A stretch of DNA of 64,000 bases. Origin: Leptospiraceae bacterium. GTDB lineage: Bacteria > Spirochaetota > Leptospiria > Leptospirales > Leptospiraceae. The notes under the pieces are model-generated. The model had not been told where the DNA came from. It saw only the letters and a program-made list of their open reading frames with translations, and ran no database searches. Location: the NCBI GenBank assembly GCA_022402465.1, contig JAKRSH010000033.1:1-64000 (forward strand), given 5' to 3'. Below, one piece after another: positions 55,154-64,000 of this stretch (its first letter is position 1; every line of letters begins with the position of its first letter). The position numbers were made by a program, and so were the translations under genes.

Positions 55154-57106
55154 ATGAAACAAATTACTTTAAGGGCTAATAATGAAGAGGAAGTAAGAGA
55201 GCAATTGAATGATTTAGAAGTAAAATCATTTCATCCTAGCTTAGCCTTTATTTTTATTTTGGATAAATCTTTATCTTTAGATCTTGTTAAACCTTTTTAT
55301 GATTTGAATATAGAAATATTTGCAAGCTGTTCTGCTGAATTGATCTATAATGGAGGTAAATCAGAATTCTCAATTATAGCCTTATTGTTAGAGATTCCAA
55401 GAGAATACTTTCGCCTAAGAGTATTTAACGAAAATATTGATTCTACTCTAATGGGAAATGAAATCGCTCAGTTTGCATTAAGCAGTTTTCACAAACCTTC
55501 CATTTTGCTATTGCTTTCATTTAGAGATTTAAGCTTTGAACCAGAAAAATTAATCCAAGGTATTCTTTCTTTAGATAGCAGGCTTAAAATATTCGGAGGA
55601 ATAGCTAGTAGTTTTGGGGAAGTGGAACATCCACCTTTTATTTCAAGACAAGGATTTGAAACCCAAGGAGCCTGCGCATTAATTTTTGACCAAGAAAAAA
55701 TTGAAATCAATGGTTTAGCTGTTAGTGGATGGCAAGAGCTTGGAACACCTAAGAAAGTTACTAAAGCGAAAGGAAGAAAAGTTTTTGAAATTGAAGGTAT
55801 GCCAGCTACTGATTTTTATGCCAGGTATTTCGGTATTAAACAGAACAATTCAGGAATTCGAAGAAATCATATCGATTCTGAATTACTTGCAGTAAGCGAA
55901 TTCCCATTAATGATTCATAAAGAAGATGGATCCGAGGTAATGAGAGTTTCTATTCAAATGGATTCTGAGGAAAAATCTGTATCGTATGGTGGAGATATTC
56001 CTGAAGGTTCCTTAGTCCGATTTTGTTCACCTAATACTATGGATACGATTCAACATTCTTATGAAGAAATGTCATCTTTTCGATCCAATTTAAAAGACAC
56101 GATTCCAGATTTTATATTAATGTTTAATTGTGCTGTACGTTCAAGATCTCTCGGATCTTATATGAATACAGAACTAAAGGCAATCCACAATTTATGGAAG
56201 AAGCCGATTATAGGATTTAGTTCTTGGGGTGAGATTGGGAATTCAAAAAATAGTTCTTGTGGATTACATAATACAGTAATCTCCATAGTTGCAATTCGAG
56301 AAGTAAGCCAAAATACGGACTCTTTGTATCAAAGTTTATTTCTTGCACCTGAAGAATTCAAATTCGAACCCATGGAACAAGCATTAAGCTTAGAGCAGAT
56401 GCGAAAAGAGATAACTCAATTGCAAAGAGATAAAAGAATTCTTGGACACTTCCTGAGACTTACTTCTGATGATTTGCAGCAAGAAGAAGAAAAATCAAGC
56501 AAGCTTCTGTTAAATATTCTTCCTAAAGAAACGGCGAGTAGACTTAAAGCAGGAGAGGTTAATATTTCACAAAGAGTGAATTCCGCTTCTGTGCTTTTCG
56601 CAGATATAGTCGGATTTACCTCGCTTGCTTCTAGAACAGATCCAGAAGAGTTGGTGGCTATGCTCAATAAAATATTTACAAACTTTGATGATCTTACATT
56701 GAGTTATGGTATTGAAAAAATTAAAACTATAGGAGATGCCTACATGGTAGCAGCAGGCGTTCCGCACCAAGTTGACAAGCATTCTGATTTATGTTTTGCC
56801 TTGGCTAAAGATATGATTGAGTTTATGAAAGACTTTTCAACTAAGGAGGGTTTAGATCTTAAAATACGAGTTGGAATTAATTCAGGACTTGTCACAGCTG
56901 GTGTGATAGGAAAGCATAAATTCACCTACGATCTTTGGGGTGATACAGTAAATCTAGCCCAACGTATGGAATCAAATGGCGAACCAAATTCTATTCAAGT
57001 TTCAGAGAATACTTATAAATTATTAAGCAACAAACAAAGTTTTGTTTCAAGGATTATTCAAGTTAAAGGTATAGGTGAAATGAATGCATACATTTACAAT
57101 CTTTAA
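55154..57106 (+). CDS. FIST-domain class III adenylate cyclase
   Basis: A 650-residue soluble protein starting MKQITLRANNEEEVREQL at 55154; an earlier ATG at 55088 adds 22 unlikely residues. FIST_N (about 10-200) and FIST_C (about 205-345) form a sensory pair thought to bind small ligands such as amino acids. A coiled coil (about 375-425) leads to the cyclase domain (about 440-635). Metal-binding D484 (LFADIVGFTSLA) and D528 (IGDAYM), the adenine-selecting pair K524 and D593 (KIKTIGD; YDLWGDTVN), and the transition-state Asn/Arg (VNLAQRME) are all present, so this should be a true adenylate cyclase. The gene is divergent from the pseudogene and convergent with the histidine kinase at 57125. 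Confidence 0.9.
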   Translation: MKQITLRANNEEEVREQLNDLEVKSFHPSLAFIFILDKSLSLDLVKPFYDLNIEIFASCSAELIYNGGKSEFSIIALLLEIPREYFRLRVFNENIDSTLMGNEIAQFALSSFHKPSILLLLSFRDLSFEPEKLIQGILSLDSRLKIFGGIASSFGEVEHPPFISRQGFETQGACALIFDQEKIEINGLAVSGWQELGTPKKVTKAKGRKVFEIEGMPATDFYARYFGIKQNNSGIRRNHIDSELLAVSEFPLMIHKEDGSEVMRVSIQMDSEEKSVSYGGDIPEGSLVRFCSPNTMDTIQHSYEEMSSFRSNLKDTIPDFILMFNCAVRSRSLGSYMNTELKAIHNLWKKPIIGFSSWGEIGNSKNSSCGLHNTVISIVAIREVSQNTDSLYQSLFLAPEEFKFEPMEQALSLEQMRKEITQLQRDKRILGHFLRLTSDDLQQEEEKSSKLLLNILPKETASRLKAGEVNISQRVNSASVLFADIVGFTSLASRTDPEELVAMLNKIFTNFDDLTLSYGIEKIKTIGDAYMVAAGVPHQVDKHSDLCFALAKDMIEFMKDFSTKEGLDLKIRVGINSGLVTAGVIGKHKFTYDLWGDTVNLAQRMESNGEPNSIQVSENTYKLLSNKQSFVSRIIQVKGIGEMNAYIYNL

Positions 57107-57124
57107 AGTAGCAGGAAATTATTA

Positions 57125-58396
57125 TTAGATTGAATTAGAAATTTTGAATTCGAAACAATTTCCATCATCTAAGGGAATGTATTGCAAAGTTGCTCCAATA
57201 TTATTTGCTATGGATTGACAAAGATAAAGACCTACTCCTGATCCATTTTTGGAGCTAATTGCTTCTTTAAATAGCTTACTTTCTATTTCAGAAGGAATCT
57301 TTTTCGCTTTATCTTGAATCCGCCAGATCAGTTCTGTTTCAGAACATATTAATTTTACAATTATTTCTGAATCTGAAGGTGAAAATTTTGATGCATTATT
57401 GAGTAAATTTTTTATTATGATAGTTGCCTCACTTATAAATTTATCAAAATTCAATGGAGATGATCCCGTGTTTTCACTAAGGATAGATACATTTTGGTAT
57501 TTGTTTAGGAAAATCTTCTTTGATTCATCAACAATTTTTTGAGTCAAATCCAAAGCTGTAATCTTGTTAGCGAGATACAATTCTGATTCAGGATTTCGTT
57601 TAATGTTCCCTAGTATACTTTCAATATTATATTTTAGATCGTTTACTCTAGTTTTCAAACCATTTATAAATTGTTTAAATTCTAAATTAGTTAAATTATC
57701 TTCACTAGATAGTTCTACCAATTCTCCAAGATTGTTAATTGGGCTTTTAACATCATGTGCTAGGATACGAAGAAGTGTTTCATTTTTTTCTTTTTCTGAA
57801 TTTGCAAGTGCCAATTGTTCATGCAGTTTATTCTGAAAATAGATCAACTCAAGATTTTGTTTTTTATAGAAATCTAAGACTAGTGTAACCAAAATTGCCA
57901 GAAATGTTGCAACTGCTATGAATGTAAATAAATGATCCTGGTATTGATCCATAGAATTGGGGTATTCGGAGATGATTAGGTTAGTCTTATCGGAGCCTAC
58001 ATACAAGAGAATAGAAATTACGATCAGAGTTAGGATTGTATAAAACCATCTCCATTTTCGTGAAAGAAGAATAGGGTAAGTAACAAAAAGAGTTAATACT
58101 CCATACATAGTAGGGCCTTGGGTTCCTTGGTTGCCCAAATAATTAAAAACAAAAAAGATAATGATGGGTAGATTTACAAAATGTGTGTATCTTTCTTTGA
58201 ATCCGCTTATTTTCAGTTTGATATATGCCATTAAAAGGATAAAAATTATCGGAATTTTTAAGAGTACAATAAAATACAAACCTAAGACAAGATCATCAAA
58301 GATAATCAATAAGATTAAAATCCCAGAAGCTACTAAAACAGTTTCAGCCACTTTTTCTTGAAGTTTTTCTATGTTATTTATTTTTTCTTTTTCCAT
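57125..58396 (-). CDS. membrane sensor histidine kinase
   Basis: A 423-residue kinase with about six membrane helices in residues 18-185 and no periplasmic domain of note, then a coiled coil and a HisKA region with LLRILAHDVKSPINNLGEL, where the His of AHDVKSP is the phospho-acceptor. The ATPase domain has the N-box IIIKNLLNNASKFSP and a G2-like NGSGVGLYLCQSI; the G1 box (RIQDKAKKIP) is degenerate. The His-Asp-Val-Lys H-box places it near the HPK family with HDxK signatures. There is no partner response regulator next to it, so it is an orphan kinase. It ends 19 bases from the FIST-cyclase stop. Signal unknown. Confidence 0.85.
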   Translation of the reverse strand: MEKEKINNIEKLQEKVAETVLVASGILILLIIFDDLVLGLYFIVLLKIPIIFILLMAYIKLKISGFKERYTHFVNLPIIIFFVFNYLGNQGTQGPTMYGVLTLFVTYPILLSRKWRWFYTILTLIVISILLYVGSDKTNLIISEYPNSMDQYQDHLFTFIAVATFLAILVTLVLDFYKKQNLELIYFQNKLHEQLALANSEKEKNETLLRILAHDVKSPINNLGELVELSSEDNLTNLEFKQFINGLKTRVNDLKYNIESILGNIKRNPESELYLANKITALDLTQKIVDESKKIFLNKYQNVSILSENTGSSPLNFDKFISEATIIIKNLLNNASKFSPSDSEIIVKLICSETELIWRIQDKAKKIPSEIESKLFKEAISSKNGSGVGLYLCQSIANNIGATLQYIPLDDGNCFEFKISNSI

Positions 58397-58488
58397 TTGG
58401 AGTTAATTTGACTTAAAGTTATTTAAATTTACTTTATAATTCATGATTTAAGGAAAATATTGAAATAAATTTTTGACAAGCAGGGAAG

Positions 58489-59502
58489 TTAATTTATTTC
58501 CATTACTACTTTTCCAAAATGCTTACCCTTAGGAAATTCTTTCAAGACTCCAATGGCATCCTTCCAATAGAGTAGAGGCTCAAGAACAGGCTTAAGGTCC
58601 CACACCTCTATAGCTCGGCACATTCTATCTAAGGCACGAACTGAACCTACAACAATACCTTGCATTCGAATCTGATTCATTACAACAGGCAAAAGATTTG
58701 CATCCATGGAATTACCACCTAGGACTCCTATAAGCGAAATAGTTCCAAATGAGGAAGAGGCTGCTATGGATTGAGATAAGGTATTCATGCCACCAATTTC
58801 AATAATATGATCTACTCCGCGTTTATCAGTAATCTTACGAGCTTCTTTGCTCCATTCAGGAAATTCCTTAGTTGAGATGATGAAATCCGCTCCTAAATTT
58901 TTTGCTTTTTCAAATTTTTCAGGAGAACTTGATGTACAAATCACTTTTGCACCAAGCTTCTTTGCTATTTGTAAAGCAAATAAGGAAACTCCACCTGTAC
59001 CTTGCACAAGTACAGTTTGTCCAGGAAGAATAGGATTTGCTTCCATAAGTGCCGACCAAGCAGTGAGTGCGGCACATGGTAGACTCGAACTCTGAGCTAA
59101 AGATAAGTTAGATGGAGATTTCACAATTGACTTAGCAGAGAAGATTCCAAATTCTCTCAATGTTCCATCCAAAGGACCACCTAGAGTGCTTCGAAATTCT
59201 TCTCGTCGAGGAATTCCATCTCTCCATTCTGGTGCAAAGGCTGTGATGACAGAATCTCCTACTTTAAAGTCAGTTACATCTTCACCAACTTCTAGGATGA
59301 TTCCTGCTCCATCACTTAAAGGAACCATAGGCAGAGGAAAGCGCGGATCGTATTTTCCTGCTATAACGAGGGTATCACGGTAATTTATAGAACAATTTTT
59401 AAATTGAATCAGCACTTCCCCTTTGTTTGGGGAAGTGGGATCAGCTATTGATTGTAGCTTAAGGTTTTCTAAGCCGAAAGATTCTAAAACATAAGCTTTC
59501 AA
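58489..59502 (-). CDS. MDR-family NAD(P)H-dependent oxidoreductase (quinone-reductase-like)
   Basis: A 337-residue enzyme of the zinc-free medium-chain family. The GroES-like domain has NYRDTLVIAGKYDPRFPLPMVPLSDGAG, and the Rossmann domain has VQGTGGVSLFALQIAKKLGA, the nucleotide-binding turn. Related proteins are annotated as NADPH:quinone reductases or zinc-type alcohol dehydrogenase-like proteins. It lies only four bases after the crotonyl-CoA carboxylase/reductase gene and must share its transcript, so it may reduce an enoyl-CoA or aldehyde in the same route. It is not close to the other MDR enzyme at 16308. A substrate cannot be deduced from sequence. Confidence 0.85.
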   Translation of the reverse strand: MKAYVLESFGLENLKLQSIADPTSPNKGEVLIQFKNCSINYRDTLVIAGKYDPRFPLPMVPLSDGAGIILEVGEDVTDFKVGDSVITAFAPEWRDGIPRREEFRSTLGGPLDGTLREFGIFSAKSIVKSPSNLSLAQSSSLPCAALTAWSALMEANPILPGQTVLVQGTGGVSLFALQIAKKLGAKVICTSSSPEKFEKAKNLGADFIISTKEFPEWSKEARKITDKRGVDHIIEIGGMNTLSQSIAASSSFGTISLIGVLGGNSMDANLLPVVMNQIRMQGIVVGSVRALDRMCRAIEVWDLKPVLEPLLYWKDAIGVLKEFPKGKHFGKVVMEIN

Positions 59503-59506
59503 TTTT

Positions 59507-60760
59507 TTATTTCTTTCCTAGGCCAGTTTGGCTTGCGCCAACTAAGATGGACATATTCCCTGATGGATGTTTATTGTCCTTCATAAGTTGATGACAAGCA
59601 CCAGTCTCATAGAACTCGAATGTTCTAGCAAGAACTGGATCTACCTTCTTGTCGATTACTAAATCATTGATTCCTTTGCAGTTCACATCATTTGCAAAAT
59701 GTGAGCCTTGGAATCTTTTTTGACGCATCCAAAGATAACGAAGATCAATACTTGCATTGAAGCCAGTGGTACCAGCACATATTACAACCATACCTCCAGT
59801 TTCACATACAAAAGCAGAGGTAGGAACGGTTGATTCACCTGGATGTTCAAATACAATTTGTGGATTTTTCCCTTTACCTGCTATTTCCCAAATCGCTTTG
59901 CCAAACTCTCTAGCAGCTTTAGTCCATTGACCGAATACTTCTGGTTTGTTGATTTCAGAAGTGATTGCGCCCCAATGGGTAAATTTATTTCTATTGATGA
60001 CACCAGAAGCTCCAAGCTTCATACAGAAATCAATTTTATCATCTGAGCTAACAACTGCAATGGGAATTCCACCTGCTGCCTTTACTATTTGTATAGCCAT
60101 AGCACCAAGTCCTCCAGCACCACCCCAAATTAAAACAACATCATCTTTTTTAACTGAATTTGGTTCCCAGTGGTGAAGCATTCTATACGCAGTCGCACCA
60201 ACTAACATATAAGCTGCAGATTCTTCCCAACTTAGGTGTTTTGGTTTAGGCAAACATTGATGGTCTTGAACTTTACAAAATTGAGCAAAGGAACCCCAAT
60301 TAGTTTCATATCCCCAGATCAATTGGGAGGGTGCAAACATAGGATCTTTTCCTGCTTTCACCCAAGGATCATTCTTATCCCAAATTCCACAATGAACTAC
60401 AACCTCGTCTCCAACTTTTACATTCTTAACTTCAGAACCGACCTTATAGACAATTCCAGAAGCATCAGATCCTCCAATATGAAATGGCTCTGGTTCACCT
60501 TTCTTATTTCTAGCTCCGATTACATCCACAGGATAGCCAAGAGCTGCCCAGACATTATTGTAATTAACTCCAGCAGCCATAACTGCAACTAATACTTCAT
60601 CGCCTTTGATTTCTGGAACTTGGATTTGTTCTAATTGGAAGGCTTGCGTCGGTTCTCCGTAACGTTCAGGACGGATGACTTGAGCGTACATTTTGGACGG
60701 AACTTCGCCTAGAGGTGGAAGTTCACCGATTGGATAGATCTCTTTTGTTGACATAGACAA
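59507..60760 (-). CDS. ccrA: crotonyl-CoA carboxylase/reductase
   Basis: A 417-residue enzyme that reduces crotonyl-CoA with NADPH while fixing CO2 to give ethylmalonyl-CoA. The recognisable segments are [20 protein letters not shown] (CO2-site Asn region), [15 protein letters not shown], the NADPH turn [20 protein letters not shown] and [11 protein letters not shown], whose His belongs to the CO2 pocket. The extra N-terminal and insert segments distinguish it from plain crotonyl-CoA or quinone reductases of similar fold. It is the first gene of a two-gene operon with the oxidoreductase at 58489. It could serve the ethylmalonyl-CoA pathway or supply extender units and propionyl-type intermediates; no other pathway gene is in the window. 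Confidence 0.88.
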   Translation of the reverse strand: MSMSTKEIYPIGELPPLGEVPSKMYAQVIRPERYGEPTQAFQLEQIQVPEIKGDEVLVAVMAAGVNYNNVWAALGYPVDVIGARNKKGEPEPFHIGGSDASGIVYKVGSEVKNVKVGDEVVVHCGIWDKNDPWVKAGKDPMFAPSQLIWGYETNWGSFAQFCKVQDHQCLPKPKHLSWEESAAYMLVGATAYRMLHHWEPNSVKKDDVVLIWGGAGGLGAMAIQIVKAAGGIPIAVVSSDDKIDFCMKLGASGVINRNKFTHWGAITSEINKPEVFGQWTKAAREFGKAIWEIAGKGKNPQIVFEHPGESTVPTSAFVCETGGMVVICAGTTGFNASIDLRYLWMRQKRFQGSHFANDVNCKGINDLVIDKKVDPVLARTFEFYETGACHQLMKDNKHPSGNMSILVGASQTGLGKK

Positions 60761-60901
60761 ATAATTTTATCTTATGAAATTTTTTCTATAGGAAAAATAT
60801 TTTCAATTTTCCCATTTCAATCAGATTCGAATCAATTTCTTGCTTTTTTGATTTAAAATTATTCTAAACACTATAAAAAAAATCGATAGTAGTGCTTTGA
60901 A

Positions 60902-63367
60902 ATGAAACACAGTGGCACTCATCCTAATCTAAAAAAAAATTGCCCTATGCGAGCTTTTTGCAACAACATTGCGTTATTAATACTACTTATAATTATTTAT
61001 CCGACTTTTAGTTTATTTTCTGCAGATTTTATTCTCTCAGGTAAAGTAAGTTCGACAGATGGTAGCCCAGTCGAGTATGCAAAAGTCTCAATACTCGAAA
61101 TTAGAAAAGATTACCAAGCGGATTTGGATGGTAATTTTAAATTTGAACATTTGCCGGCTGGCTCTTATACCATAGTAGTTAGTCAGTATGGATTCAAAAG
61201 CGAAACGAAGAATATACTTATTAAAGATAAAGATGAGGTTTGGAATCCAAGTTTAAATTTTTCTCTCTTAGAAGATAGTGCTATTGTTGTAAGCGGAAAG
61301 TCTATCAATTCTCAGATTCTTACTTCCTCTCAGAGCACTACAGTTGTCGAAGGGAGAAGATTGGATAAGATGCGTGGACAGAATGTAATGGCGACTATTC
61401 AAGATCTTCCTGGAATTAGTGTACTTACAACAGGAGCAGGTACAGCTAAACCTGTCATCCGAGGTTTGACTGGTCCTAGAGTTCTTGTTCTAACCGATGG
61501 AATACGACAAGAAGAACAGCAGTTTGGAGAGGATCATACGGTTGATCTTGATGCTTTCAATATGCAAAGGATAGAAGTTGTAAGAGGGCCGCAGAGTGTT
61601 TTATATGGTTCAGATGCCTTTGGTGGAGTTGTAAATGTTGTTCGAGAGAAAGCTCCACTTGCAAAGGATGGAGCTCCGACTATAGGTGGTTATGTGAGTT
61701 CCAACAGCTTTTCCAATAACAAGCAAGATGCAGGAAATCTCAATGTTTATGGATACAATAATGGTATAGGTTATAGAGCAGCCGTTAACCAAAGGAAAGC
61801 AGGAAGGATTCAGACACCCAATGGAAGTTTACCTAATACAGGATTCTGGGAGAAGAACACCTCCGCATCCATTGGAACCGATGGTTCCTGGGGAAATATT
61901 TATCTAGATTCTTTTCGTAGAGAGGCAGAACAGGATATTTATAACAACCCAGTTGAAGAGCCAATAAGTAACGGATACCAAAGAGTGGTTCATGACAAAT
62001 CTCATTTGCACGCATTTTTAATTTATGCAATAGGAAATTTGGAACTAGATTTAGGATACCAGAGGAACAACAGAAGAGAGATACCAGGCAAAAATATTTT
62101 TGCTCCCATCTATGCTGAATTAGTTGATCCGAATATAGAAGATTTTTCTAAGATTTATTCTATAGCACAAGTTAGCCAAAATCCATATAAAGAAAAACAA
62201 GGATTGAATCTTTTTTTAGATACTACGACTTTTGATACTAAATTTCACCATAAGCCTATAGGAAATTTAAAGGGAACTCTTGGAGTTTCTGGGATGAACC
62301 AAAGAAATTCTACCATAGGAAGAGAACCTCTCATCCCAGGTTATGGATTGGTGAATATAGCAGTTTTTATTCTTGAGCAGTATTCTATCAATGAGTCTAT
62401 GAATCTAACTGCGGGCTATAGAATGGATAGACGAGGAATCGATTTCAAATCAAATGCAGATCTTGGTATAAGTCAAAATACTAAAAATTTTGAAGCAAAG
62501 ACAGGAACCTTGGGCTACGTTTGGCGATTTAAAAAAGAAATGGCATTTGCAGCTAACTACGGTAAGGGATTTAGGGCACCAACACCTTTTGAGATGTTTT
62601 CGAATGGTGTTCATGAAGGAACGGGTCGTTTTGAGGTGGGCTCCGAATTTTTAAAGCCTGAATATTCTGATAGTTATGATATAGCCTTACGATATATTTC
62701 TAATAAAGTTAAGTCTGAAATTTCTATCTTTCAACAAAATATTCAAAATTTCATTTATTCTACCAATGCTGGTCGAATAGATGATGATAGTGGTCTGCCT
62801 GTTTTTAATTATCGCCAAGACAAGGCAGTCTTGAAAGGTGGTGAAATTTCTTTAGAGGCTGAAATTACCAGATGCTTGGTGTTAAATGGAGGAATTGATT
62901 TCCTTCATGGGACTGCTTACAAATCTTTAGACCAAAGAACTGCTCTTTCAATATTAAATGGGGAGACAGATGCTACCAAGGTTTTGGAAGATCTACAAAC
63001 AAATAATGGATCAGCCTTGCCGCGTATGACTCCGAATAGAGGAAGAGCTGGTATTAAGCTTACAACAAGCAAGTTAATCGGACTTGAAAACCCTTATTTA
63101 CAATTCTCAGGAAGATTTATCGACAGACAATACAGAGTCGATAAACTAGAAACCAGGACAGGTTCTTATAATTTATATGATATTAGTTTAGGTTGGGAAT
63201 TAAGTTCTCTTCAGAAAAATACAGACAGAGCTAGCTTTGATGTTATCGTACAAAATGTATTTAATAAGGATTATGTTGATCATCTCAGTAGATACAAAGA
63301 TTACGCCTTAAATCCAGGAATCAATGCTATTTTCAAAGCGAACATTCCATTTACAATTATTGAATAG
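60902..63367 (+). CDS. TonB-dependent outer-membrane receptor
   Basis: An 821-residue receptor (shorter from the ATG at 60947, which directly opens the signal peptide MRAFCNNIALLILLIIIYPT). After the signal, residues about 45-120 form a carboxypeptidase-regulatory-like domain (GKVSSTDGSPVEYAKVSI, LDGNFKFEHLPAGSYTIVVS). DSAIVVSG near 124 is a plausible TonB box. The plug (about 140-260) has ATIQDLPGISVLTTGAG, RGLTGPRVLVLTDGIRQEE and RGPQSVLYGSDAFGGVVNVV. The remaining 560 residues are barrel strands, with YGKGFRAPTPFEMFSNG as the usual conserved segment. It imports a ligand such as an iron or cobalamin complex using TonB energy; the ligand cannot be read. The Cys-rich lipoprotein at 63375 begins eight bases after its stop. 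Confidence 0.93.
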   Translation: MKHSGTHPNLKKNCPMRAFCNNIALLILLIIIYPTFSLFSADFILSGKVSSTDGSPVEYAKVSILEIRKDYQADLDGNFKFEHLPAGSYTIVVSQYGFKSETKNILIKDKDEVWNPSLNFSLLEDSAIVVSGKSINSQILTSSQSTTVVEGRRLDKMRGQNVMATIQDLPGISVLTTGAGTAKPVIRGLTGPRVLVLTDGIRQEEQQFGEDHTVDLDAFNMQRIEVVRGPQSVLYGSDAFGGVVNVVREKAPLAKDGAPTIGGYVSSNSFSNNKQDAGNLNVYGYNNGIGYRAAVNQRKAGRIQTPNGSLPNTGFWEKNTSASIGTDGSWGNIYLDSFRREAEQDIYNNPVEEPISNGYQRVVHDKSHLHAFLIYAIGNLELDLGYQRNNRREIPGKNIFAPIYAELVDPNIEDFSKIYSIAQVSQNPYKEKQGLNLFLDTTTFDTKFHHKPIGNLKGTLGVSGMNQRNSTIGREPLIPGYGLVNIAVFILEQYSINESMNLTAGYRMDRRGIDFKSNADLGISQNTKNFEAKTGTLGYVWRFKKEMAFAANYGKGFRAPTPFEMFSNGVHEGTGRFEVGSEFLKPEYSDSYDIALRYISNKVKSEISIFQQNIQNFIYSTNAGRIDDDSGLPVFNYRQDKAVLKGGEISLEAEITRCLVLNGGIDFLHGTAYKSLDQRTALSILNGETDATKVLEDLQTNNGSALPRMTPNRGRAGIKLTTSKLIGLENPYLQFSGRFIDRQYRVDKLETRTGSYNLYDISLGWELSSLQKNTDRASFDVIVQNVFNKDYVDHLSRYKDYALNPGINAIFKANIPFTIIE

Positions 63368-63374
63368 GCATTTA

Positions 63375-63860
63375 ATGGAGAAAATTCAAATGATTCAGAC
63401 TATGGTTTCACGAATTAAAAAACATAATATAAATTTTAGTCTTGCTACGATTTTTACTGAAACTAAAAAAATTAATATCTTAATCTTATTATTCTTTGGA
63501 TTATTTTTTCTTAGCTGTGATATAATGAATAGAACAGAATTGGATAAGAAGGAAAAAGAGTCTGCACGAAATGCGAATGCTCTTTTATTTCTTCTTAATT
63601 CAGAATCTACATCAGATTGTATCTTTTGTACGGATACACAAGCGAACCAAGGCAATTGTACATGTTATTCAAAAATTACACTTGGTACCTGCCAAGGCTT
63701 TAGCCTCGGTAAAGGAAAGTCAAATTCGTACAGAATTTCTTGTGAAGCACTTGTGAGTAAAGGGATTTGGACTCTTCTGGATGATGGATCACAATTTTGT
63801 CCTTACCAGTCTTGCCCAGTTGAGGCTTATAGAGCCGCCTTCACCGCATTTGGTGAGTGA
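63375..63860 (+). CDS. cysteine-rich lipoprotein downstream of TonB receptor
   Basis: About 161 residues. The ATG at 63375 is reached eight bases after the receptor stop; an alternative ATG at 63390 has GGAG nine bases upstream and is equally good. The lipoprotein signal is internal to a long N-terminus (ILILLFFGLFFLSC, lipidated Cys followed by DIMNR). The mature part has eight further cysteines in pairs and singles: SDCIFC, NCTCYS, GTCQ, ISCE and FCPYQSC, so disulphides or metal binding are likely. I know no family for it. Its position behind a TonB receptor suggests it helps bind or pass on the receptor's ligand at the outer membrane. Confidence 0.7.
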   Translation: MEKIQMIQTMVSRIKKHNINFSLATIFTETKKINILILLFFGLFFLSCDIMNRTELDKKEKESARNANALLFLLNSESTSDCIFCTDTQANQGNCTCYSKITLGTCQGFSLGKGKSNSYRISCEALVSKGIWTLLDDGSQFCPYQSCPVEAYRAAFTAFGE

Positions 63861-63924
63861 AAAATTTTCCAAAAGAAATAGATAGGTCGTTACATAATTT
63901 GTCTCAAAAAAAATCATAACATAT

Positions 63925-64000
63925 ATGATTCAAAAAATACTATTATTTCTTCTCTCATTCTTTCTCTGTACCTGCTTGGGCATGCCTAAGCAAGTAAAAC
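63925..64000 (+). CDS. start of a further lipoprotein, cut by window edge
   Basis: ATG at 63925 opens MIQKILLFLLSFFLCTCLG, a lipoprotein signal with candidate lipidated Cys at 15 or 17, followed by MPKQVK, and the frame runs off the window. It follows the Cys-rich lipoprotein by 64 bases on the same strand and is probably part of the receptor gene cluster. Nothing can be said of its function. Confidence 0.6.
   Translation, partial: MIQKILLFLLSFFLCTCLGMPKQVK

Noticed and set aside
1-64000. CRISPR arrays, tRNA or rRNA genes, insertion sequences, prophage
   Set aside because: None seen on reading both strands: no regular spaced repeats, no transposase or integrase motifs, no cloverleaf with CCA-end context noticed.

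Overview
The window reads as chromosome of a low-GC spirochete of the Leptospiraceae, most likely Leptospira. The grounds are: strong AT bias with frequent TTG/GTG starts, lipoprotein signals of spirochete type, AraC-type regulators with a multi-helix membrane N-terminus, 7TMR-DISM sensor kinases, FIST-cyclase and SpoIIE-type signalling proteins, and many small proteins known to me mainly from Leptospira. The genus is an inference from protein character; no rRNA, tRNA, CRISPR array, insertion sequence or phage gene is visible to confirm it.

Layout. 1-1.2 kb: a decayed nuclease-like fragment, short palindromic repeats, a 56-residue small gene and a two-hairpin repeat element. 1.2-8.5 kb: a giant Ser/Thr kinase-ATPase-GAF-SpoIIE phosphatase fusion and an unrecognised 552-residue protein. 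8.7-13.1 kb: a DoxX-like membrane protein and a three-gene ABC exporter (ATPase, FtsX-type permease, membrane-fusion protein). 13.3-16.1 kb (minus): ArsR regulator, MATE exporter, DoxX and SRPBCC proteins, probably one autoregulated unit. 16.3-20.2 kb: a quinone-oxidoreductase-like enzyme divergent from a TetR regulator with paired palindromes between them, then a ferritin-like/4Fe-4S/CDGSH fusion. 20.7-25.1 kb: HD-GYP response regulator, hybrid DISM kinase and Crp-like regulator. 25.2-32.9 kb: TetR-thioesterase pair sharing one operator motif, outer-membrane proteins, a DUF4345-like protein with a Crp-like regulator, a repeat-containing lipoprotein, an AraC regulator and a glutathione transferase.

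The most striking part is 33.1-54.4 kb, all on the minus strand. A four-gene signalling unit (giant 15-16-TM, three-GAF histidine kinase; DISM histidine kinase; lone receiver; receiver-nucleotide cyclase) is present twice in tandem with the same order and nearly the same junctions, and a third copy of the giant kinase sits at the upstream end. The five kinases share an unusually long dimerisation/phosphoacceptor region. The two receiver-cyclases lack the lysine that normally selects adenine. The likely logic is that several sensors feed one or two receivers, with a cyclic-nucleotide output.

54.6-64 kb: a Rieske/TPP-enzyme pseudogene, a soluble FIST-domain cyclase with canonical adenylate-cyclase residues, a membrane histidine kinase, crotonyl-CoA carboxylase/reductase with a quinone-oxidoreductase-like partner, and a TonB-dependent receptor followed by a cysteine-rich lipoprotein and the start of another lipoprotein at the window edge. 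The window is therefore unusually rich in signal transduction: seven histidine kinases, three cyclase proteins, one HD-GYP protein, one SpoIIE phosphatase and six transcription regulators. All identifications come from reading the translated sequence; no database search was run.
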